Assembly (NCBI GenBank): GCA_029204225.1
Contig: CM055103.1
Coordinates: 45,792,611 to 45,856,610 of the forward strand
DNA length: 64,000 nt
Reading direction: 5' to 3'
Origin: Diphasiastrum complanatum
Lineage: Eukaryota; Streptophyta; Lycopodiopsida; Lycopodiales; Lycopodiaceae
The notes beneath the pieces were generated by a model. The model was not told the DNA's origin and ran no database searches. It saw nothing but the letters and a program-made list of their open reading frames with translations. Below, piece after piece: positions 56,064-64,000 of this stretch. How positions within the stretch are numbered: the stretch's first letter is position 1; every line of letters starts with the position of its first letter. The translations under genes and the position numbers were made by a program.

Positions 56064-58640
56064 ACTGTTTTTCCTTTAGGTGCACACGTTTCCTTAATAC
56101 CTTTGCGGTTTTGAAATCCCTCTTGGCAAGTGGCTTTGTTTTTATGAAAAGGTTGTGATATATGGTTTAAGAAGGAAACTAGTTTTTTGTAAACTTTTTG
56201 TTCCTTTTTTTCCTTGTGAACCTTTAGATCTTCTTGGTTCTAAGTTTTCTTTGTTTTTGTTTCTTTAACACCGTGTGTTTTAAAAATTTTGGTTTTGATT
56301 AATATGTTTTTGGCATATAATAAATTGGGGTTTTAGATCTCTAACCTTTATTTGCTTACCCCCCCTTATTTCCAAAAAAAATAAGAGAAGCTTGGGCTTC
56401 TATTAGAACACTGGTCCGAGCTGGCGTAGACCAATTGTAAGAAAAAAAAGAAGTTTCTAGGATGTTGGTCGAGCTAGCGCGGGCCAACGCCTCAGGCCAA
56501 CTGCCCAAGCTTCGCCGTGACGGCCGTACAGCTTGTGGACGAAGGGGGGAATATTACCCCCTCCGTTGATGACATCCACTAACATGTCTCCCAAGACTCC
56601 CAACCCAAATAGAGCTCCAAGAACACAATGTGGAAGAGCTGTGGATGAAACTGACCAAACCAATCCTAGAGGAAATTTGGTAAATCACAATGATAGGAAG
56701 CACTTACCAATCTGACAACATAACGGAGCCCTGGAGACTCTTAATGATCCTCATGGACACAAGTGAGGGTATATATAGAGTGTAGGACCCACTCTGTCTG
56801 CCCATCAACTTATCATGAAGATCAAGTTCAAAAGCCAACAAACCAATCCTTCAACTTTCATATTACCCAGAAAATCATTACCCTTAGTTTAACTTTAAAA
56901 ATCAAATAAGTACTTGGAGATGGAACAATTTCCCAGTTGTTTATCTATGCTTTGGAGTACTACATATGCTTCTAGAAGTACACTAAGTGATAGATTTTTC
57001 TATTGGGTCTGATTCTCTCCAAATTAGTCACATTACCTTCAAGTAGATTCAATTTACATGAACCATTGGGTGAATCATCACCTACATTGGAGATCGATGT
57101 TCAAAAGTTAAAGAAACAAATAATTATAGCACAAGACTATCCACAATTTTTTGTAGACTTGTCATAAATGCTTCTTGGTACATAAATACACTTAGAATTG
57201 AAGAACAAGCTACACAATTTTTGCAAACCTTCCAGCTCTTGCTACAGACCTCCATTACATCCGACATCTCCATGGATTACAAAACTTCTCTGAATAGAAA
57301 TTGCTCTGGACAATGCACACATAGAATATCGAAAACAATGCACACATAGAATACCGACATGTCTTCTACTAAAAATGAAACAAAATTGCTAAATTTCGAG
57401 GGAAATTTAAGTTTCCACCTTTGTAATTAAAGTTTCGAAAGGTAATAAGTTGGCCATAACAGCATTTAACCATCATGAATTGCTAGCTATGATGCATTAA
57501 AAATTATTTATTTTGAAAAGTACTAGCACGTCATGGAGAACAATCAATAGAAATCTTCATGGAATCACCATACATTTTCTCCTTCGCAAATCCTATGCAA
57601 GCCATACTTCCTACCTCACATAGGGTAGTTATGATACCACTTTAGGTCCTCCCATGGATCTAACTGCATGTAAACCATAGTATTAATGATCTAGACATGA
57701 GACTAACTGTCCATCCATAGAGTAGGTTAGAATTAGATTTTGAATAGTCATAGACCTTAGAAAAGTTACTTCAGGAGTTACCAAAATAGGGCATAAAATG
57801 CATATGCTGAATGAGTAGCTGCAAATGGTCTCAACATGAAAATGGAAGCCTTATAATAGAAAGCATGACATAGTTGCCAAATAGGAATATGAACTTTTTG
57901 TCAAACTATATGGATTGACAAAGTCAGTCATTATGATAACTACCATAAGTCAAAAGTAGCAATGTTATCACAAGGAAATATGTAGGCCAACTATGTGGAA
58001 TAAGAATGTGAAGGCATCAATATTAATGTGCTTCCATGTGCCTTATAAAACTCTAAGAAATATGTCCAAAGTACCAATTTAGTGTGACCCAAATGATAGT
58101 TAGCAATGTAGATCAATAGTCTTTGACTGTCATGCTACAATACAAGCAAATTTTTTTGCATTGTATAATGCTCTACTAGTACTATGTCAAGTATGTGTAT
58201 GCAGCAATAGATGGAATGAGAGAGTGAAACTAAGGAAATATTATGACTGTAAATGTAAAATACAGGCGGGACATCTTTGCAGAAGTAGCAATAGTGTCCT
58301 GTATAGAAAAATACCATTAAAAAAAACAAGAAATGGCCCTTGAATATAACTGTAATAACAAAATGTAAATGAAACATCTTTCTGGAAGAAATTAAGAATA
58401 TGGTCTCATACAAGGAAATATCATGCGGTGGGAAATGGCCTTTGCATACAAGGCCAGAAAGAGTCAGAGGGATGATGAATAACTTAGAGCAACCTAGAAG
58501 ATCATGAAATTCATGGAAGAAGGAAAAGCGAATGGAATCAAGAGCAATAGCTTGGATGCTCAATGTGTTAGAAAACAATGCTCATTTTACCCCTATTGGT
58601 AATAGGCAATACATGCATGCTATTTTAGGGGATGCTCATA
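56064..58640. other. Interior of the 55.6-kb LTR element and unclassified DNA
   Basis: A GC-rich island at 56400-56590 in one frame reads VELARANASGQLPKLRRDGR and might be the start of a Gag, but it soon stops. A further TATA-like GGTATATATAGAG lies at 56767-56779. No pol domain was recognised, so the element is either deleted or a large non-coding derivative. Confidence 0.4.
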
Positions 58641-58841
58641 ATTCTATCATGGTAGCAGAGCTAAGGTGCTTCTGATTGGAGCATTGAGCATAGGTATAGG
58701 ATCGCTACTGGTGCCCTATGATGGAGAACGGTGGAGACCTTTCAATGGATCGTTAATGTGCGATTTAGAACCTTACCGTGTTTGAAATCTCTGTCTCACG
58801 GATGTGAATCCCTCTCTCGATGGTGCGACTACCTGCATCCC

Positions 58842-58897
58842 CGATTTTGTGTGTATGGCAGCTGGAAGCTGATTTTGTGTGTATGGTGGCTGGAAAG
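58842..58897 (+). repeat. 27/29-bp tandem duplication
   Basis: 58842-58868 and 58869-58897 share GATTTTGTGTGTATGG and GCTGGAA. About 200 bp upstream, ATGGTAGCAGAGCTAAGG (58648-58665) is a possible damaged PBS. Confidence 0.7.
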
Positions 58898-61800
58898 GCA
58901 CAATACCTAACTTTTGATGTTAGGTATTTGAGAGGCCTTTATTGGCCTTGCATGAAGTTTTTTTTACTTCTTGCTTTCCTCTGGTTGCATGGTAAAACAT
59001 GTGGATGAAGGTCTTAGTTAGTTCACTGAGTTGTGCATGATGGTAGCCTTATGGTTGTATGGATTCCATTGTTTTTGCAAAGGAGGTTGGAGCATTTGGG
59101 AAATGCCTGGCTATTCGTAATAGTTTATGGTTACGCAACCCGAATTACCTATACTTTGAATTCTTTTTCGAGGATTTGTTGAGAAAATAAATTCTATTAT
59201 TCTAACGTTTTGCCCATGTGATTGGATCCATGGATTTAGGATTGGCAATAGAATTTTTTCATGGTAATTTTTTCCAGGCAAGTACCCAGTTAGTGGAATT
59301 TTGGGTTCTCGGTACTGTGCTTTTTATCGAATTTACTCGGGAGTAAAAATATTCCTAGTTAATTGAGTTAAATGATATTTTCGGTTCTTCCTTTTGGGCT
59401 CAGTGTGCACCGATAGGCTTATCTTAAACAATTTTGATCTTTAAAGATAAGACAAATTAAAGCTTTTCATATACTTATTAAAGTGAATAAATGGAATAAG
59501 GTCGTAATTTTTGGGAGATAGCTCTATATTCGATTAAAAAAACAAGTGTGTCGAATATCATAAGAGTATCTGGATCCAAATATTATTGATTTTTCATTGA
59601 TTCAGACGACTTTAACGAAGTGATGAAAATAAACTGGTGTGGTCAAAAAGGGAGTAGCCTAGCATTTACTTGTGTCTAAGTAATTTTCGGGGACCTTCGC
59701 TAAAAGAAATTTCAAGTGACCGAAAAATCTAAGGGAGGAAGAAAATAAGACACCTTAGTAGGTAAATGTGATAGTGCTGTGTACTTTGGGTTGGTTAAGA
59801 ATCTCTGTATGGAAATTGCATAGCATCGATTTTTTGAATTCATTAAGTTGAATTTATTTTGAATATCTATAGGACCATGAGTTGACCCTATTTTGTTATG
59901 GAAAATTGTGACATGGAACGAGAATGACACTTGGTTCACATTTGTACTGTAATGAACCTTATTCCTAAGAGTTGTAACTCTCAGATGATAGGAAGTTGGG
60001 AGTATAGTACCAACCAGATGGGTTGTTTATGGGATGGTAAAGCCATGTGCAGATTCTTGTTAAATCACAATTTTGTTACTGAATTATTGCAATTCATTTG
60101 GGACAAATTTGGGGGTACTACAGTACTTGGTGGAATAGATATGTGCATATCTGGTATTGGAAATCCAAATGAAGTTATGAGATCTCTGGATTATCAGATA
60201 ATGCGGTTAAAGATCTTTTTGAAGATCGGATCCTATATTAGGTATAGGATGGTCAGAATAGTCTTTTTGATTTTCTGTTGATCAGATCTAAAAGCAAAGG
60301 ACTTTCTTGGAGAGAAAACTGATGGTATGGGACATCAGTGAGTTCAAAGAGAAAATTCTTGTGTGAGAATGATCTGTAGGCCAGTGGGTAGTATTTACAT
60401 TTATAGTAATGCTAACAGTTGAAACCATAGGTTAAACTTGTTTAGGGTATTTGGAGAGGTTATGAGATATAGATCCGGATCCCTCAATGGTATCTCATAA
60501 ATCCCAAATCAAAAATCCTTAAAAGCTATTTCTCTTTTAATTTTAGACCTCTACTTTTTAGAAATTACTTATATATGAGACAATTGGATTGAGATTCATA
60601 TAAATCCTTCTAGTGTAGAACTAGGTTCTGAAGGACTGTTTAAGTTATATGAATTCATGCTTCCATTTCAGGTTTGTGAATATAGCTCAGAATAAATTGA
60701 TGTTTTCGATTGATTAAGTGGAATTTAGACTTCCTGAGCCCAAATTATTATCTCTATTTGATAGTTCATTATTGAGAGTAATATTTCTATCACTCAGGAT
60801 AAGATATTTTATGATTTTAAGGAAAAAGTCCAGTTTGTAATAGTATTGAATACTCATTACTGACTTTTTCAAATCTTTGATATCTTATATGTTGTATCCT
60901 GGGAACTTTTTGATCGAAATTATGAAATTTCTTTTAAAAGGGGGAGAAGAAAATAATAGGAATCGGACTTTCATGGGATCAACCAGTTGCATAGATTTCT
61001 TTTGAGGAATCCAGTTTGTGTGCAATGGTGGAACTATCCAGTGTGAATAGAGAAAATCTCTAGTGATTATTTTGAATAATCTGGAACTAGAGGAGATTTG
61101 GGGGTTTTTGAGCTATGAGATATTCATGAATATGGGAAGTAATGGTAAAGATTAAATTAGGTTCACTGATTGGCTACCAAATACCATTTAGTTATGGATT
61201 GGATCAGTGGAATAAAGCTTTAATCTGAACCTTTTGTCCAAAGATGTTTGTATAAGTCAACCTAATCTTGGTTTGTGCACTAAGATCTGAAGTAGGTTGA
61301 TTGGATGAAGGAATTTTGTTGATAAAAGTATGATGGTTGGAAAACTTATGATGTGGAATTATTCACTTCAGAGATTTCCTAGATATGTTATTTACTCAAG
61401 AGAAATAGAAACTTTTGTAGTTGAGTCACAAGATTCTCAGTGAGATATGTGAGTAACATATGCGGATTTTGGAGAAATCTGCCGGATAAGGACATAAGAT
61501 TTTTCTCATATGTGCACGATTAATCTTGTGTGGATCTACTATGTATTCCTAGTTACTAAGGTTATATGGTGCACTTAACCTAGTTGTTGAACATAGACAT
61601 GTGATCAAGTATTGTGTTTGACAATTACTTGCAGAGTTAACAGATCGGTTTTGATAGATCTATAGGTTAACTTAAATGTGATTTGGATATGGATCTAAAT
61701 GTGGTGTTGTACATTACAATTAAGATCTGCACCTAGACATTTATGATTTCTAAGTCATGAGCAATTAACTTGAGTAGTTGATTTACTCCTATGGAAGTTA

Positions 61801-63270
61801 ATTGGTAAAACAGACAGTGTGAAGAGAATTCACCAAAAACTGTTTGTTATGTGTGTATTGCTTGTAAGACACATAATTTGTGAGTCATTTGGATTCATCT
61901 GGAAAAATTGTGTGCAAAGGATACTGAATTCTTGGATGAGTGTTTCTCAGTTGAGAAATAGACTTAATACATTAGTGATTGTATTTATGTGAGCTCAATT
62001 GGATACCGGATCCTAATGGTGCCAAGAATGGTAAACTAACTTTTGGGAATTCAGCGGAACTTTGTAATCTCTAGACGTCGTTCTAGGAGATTGTATAAAG
62101 TTTATATTGTTAAAGATAAATTTTATAAAAGTCTTTAATTACCTTGTTGATTGTTGAATTTGGAACTCATAATCTAGTAAAGAATCGGATTGGAAAAATA
62201 TTCTTGAAACCCAGTATTTTTCCTTGTGGAAACGATTTCAGAACGATTCTTATATTTCCTGAGTTGTATGTTGTACATATACTCCAGTATCTTCCAATGA
62301 TTAAGGATGGTTTTGGAATCCTGAGAATTATGATTGACAAATCATAAGATTCTAAATGTTTATGATTGACAGATCATAAATTGATACTTAAAGATCATTT
62401 AAAGATTATAAGGAAATGTGAAGTTTCTTAAGATAATGAGTAATTCTTGATCAATTGGGTGAGTCAAGAATTTAGATCTGTTGGTTGAACTCTAAATTTC
62501 TTTACTCTAGCACATACTTGAGATTGAGTGGATCTCACAGGCATTTTCATTAAGTGATTGCTTACTTATGAGGAATTTGCTTACCTTACAAATTGTAGTC
62601 TATAAGTACTTGTGTACAAAGCTCAATCTGAATCTCTAGTTTTGTAGGAGATAGATAAATCTATCACGATACGGATAGATGCTGATTTCTTGCATATGAT
62701 GCTAGAAATGGGGCTGTTAACTCATTAGAGTAAATGCAGTACTCTGGTTTGAGTTATGATTGTATGAGACTTGATGGATCTCCTAGAGATTTTAGTTGAC
62801 TGAATTGTGGTATTTTAGAATATTTGGATATTCTAAGAATACTGATATCAAGAAGTATTATTTTCTACAAGAAATTGAAATGGAATTTCTTTTGCATTTG
62901 GATTTGATCTCTGAAATAAAGAAGTTAATTCACCCAGTGGTTCATGTAATTGGGATTACATGAAGGTGATGAACTTTTGTTTTGGAGTAGATCAACCCAT
63001 TTGGAAGATTTATAGCTTAGTGTCTCTTTTGGAATTTGAATTAGTATTCATGAGTAGAGGCAAGCAATTAAAGAATTGTTGCATCTCTGAGTGCTTATTC
63101 AGATGGAAAGATTGGACTAAGAATAATGGTTCATGGGTAAGATTTGAAAGCTTACGGAATAGTTTCATGTTTTCTTTTTCCCGTTCTGAGGACAGAGCCT
63201 GTTTAAGGGAGTTATGGCCATATTCGTTAAGGACCTGGAATAGTTCTAATATGGTAGACCGACCCTCCAA
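58898..63270. other. AT-rich unclassified DNA, possibly decayed retroelement interior
   Basis: No intact domain. At 60180-60300 one frame reads LKIFLKIGSYIRYRMVRI, which weakly echoes the reverse transcriptase pattern [18 protein letters not shown], and GGGACATCAGTGAGTTC (60330 region) echoes the following YGHYEF codons. This is not enough to call a reverse transcriptase. Confidence 0.35.
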
Positions 63271-63721
<451 letters not shown>

Positions 63722-63722
63722 G

Positions 63723-63740
63723 TGGCATCATTACTGGGGA
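63723..63740 (+). other. Primer-binding site of a non-Met type
   Basis: TGGCATCATTACTGGGGA matches TGGCGCCGTTGCCGGGGA, the PBS common in plant Ty3 elements of the Athila/Tat kind, at all but four or five positions. The differences are G to A or C to T type. It follows the LTR end by one base. That tRNA-Asp is the primer is from memory of the family and less certain. Confidence 0.65.
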
Positions 63741-64000
63741 GCGCCACACACTCGTCTCGTCGCATAACCATCTTTCTTCTCTTTCCTCTCTTCTCTCTTC
63801 TTTTCCCTCTATTTTTCACCAAAAAAATCAAGTTTTTAAGTTGTTAAAGTTAGTTTAGTGTGGTTTAGTGTTAGATCTGCCGTTTTTTTTTTTTGGAGAT
63901 TTTGCCGTTTTTTTGTTGCTTGTGCGGACTGTGAGTAACTCTCCCAAAGACAATAATAATAATTCAAAATAAACCGGCACAAAAAAGAACAAGCAAGAAT
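63741..64000 (+). other. Leader of the LTR element, cut by the window end
   Basis: CT-rich then AT-rich leader. The last 22 bases are identical to 36306-36327. Confidence 0.5.

Noticed and set aside
58135-58578. 147-codon minus-strand frame
   Set aside because: Rich in Phe, Ile, His and Leu as expected from AT-rich DNA; no recognisable domain and no conserved context.

Overview
The window looks like nuclear DNA of a land plant with a large, transposon-rich genome. I see only one host gene family in it: a plant-type poly(ADP-ribose) polymerase related to PARP2, on the minus strand, cut into small exons by introns of up to 12.4 kb. Nearly everything else that can be recognised is retrotransposon: Ty3/Gypsy (including chromoviruses), Ty1/Copia, LINE fragments, isolated LTRs with tRNA primer-binding sites, one tRNA-derived insertion, and long (CT)n/(GA)n microsatellites. 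I cannot name the species. The intron sizes and retroelements fit a fern, gymnosperm or similar large-genome plant, but this is only an impression.

PARP gene. Eleven coding exons were located by conceptual splicing, ten of them flanked by consensus GT and AG and phase-compatible. Exons 1 to 6 (SAP domain, linker, WGR domain, start of the regulatory helical domain) run right to left: 29570-29831, 28556-28674, 16116-16197, 13086-13330, 8726-8852 and 1603-1658. Together they give exactly 297 codons. Exons 7 to 11 (rest of the regulatory domain, to just before the catalytic domain) lie upstream of exon 1 on the same strand: 43162-43235, 41276-41322, 41095-41135 plus a 9-nt micro-exon 41026-41034, 37708-37779 and 37518-37598. 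They give exactly 108 codons. No exon is present twice and the two sets meet exactly at one intron, so the window holds a gene in the order 7-11 then 1-6. This means a tandem duplication seen through a window, a rearranged gene, or an assembly misorder. No catalytic-domain exon was found.

Layout from left to right. 0.9-1.2 kb: Ty3 integrase scrap. 2.9-6.7 kb: decayed Ty3 element (minus) with a 5' LTR and PBS, inside the intron between exons 5 and 6. 6.8-7.1 and 11.4-11.9 kb: LINE reverse transcriptase scraps. 14.1-15.3 kb: LTR-like repeats. 18.06 kb: PBS and LTR. 19.04-25.42 kb: a full-length chromovirus (minus) with two 358-bp LTRs, PBS, PPT, chromodomain and a perfect 5-bp target duplication, inside the intron between exons 2 and 3. 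25.7-28.1 kb: LINE with ORF1 remnant and endonuclease. 32.3-33.9 and 35.0-35.9 kb: Copia pol and LTR (minus). 38.3-40 kb: LINE pieces in opposite orientations. 42.2-42.7 and 44.4-44.8 kb: Ty3 integrase C-terminal pieces. 45.7-47.6 kb: Copia pol with 3' LTR (plus). 47.8-49.0 kb: another Gag. 51-56 kb: a series of LTR/PBS units and an 84-bp tRNA-like insertion. 56-63.2 kb: AT-rich unclassified DNA. 63.27-63.74 kb: an LTR and PBS whose element continues beyond the window.

Recurring pattern. Three unrelated LTRs or leaders carry a long (CT)n tract on the RNA-sense strand downstream of their TATA box, and two carry an approximately 20-nt G run in RNA sense. All coordinates and splice calls were made by eye. 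No search, alignment program or expression data were available.
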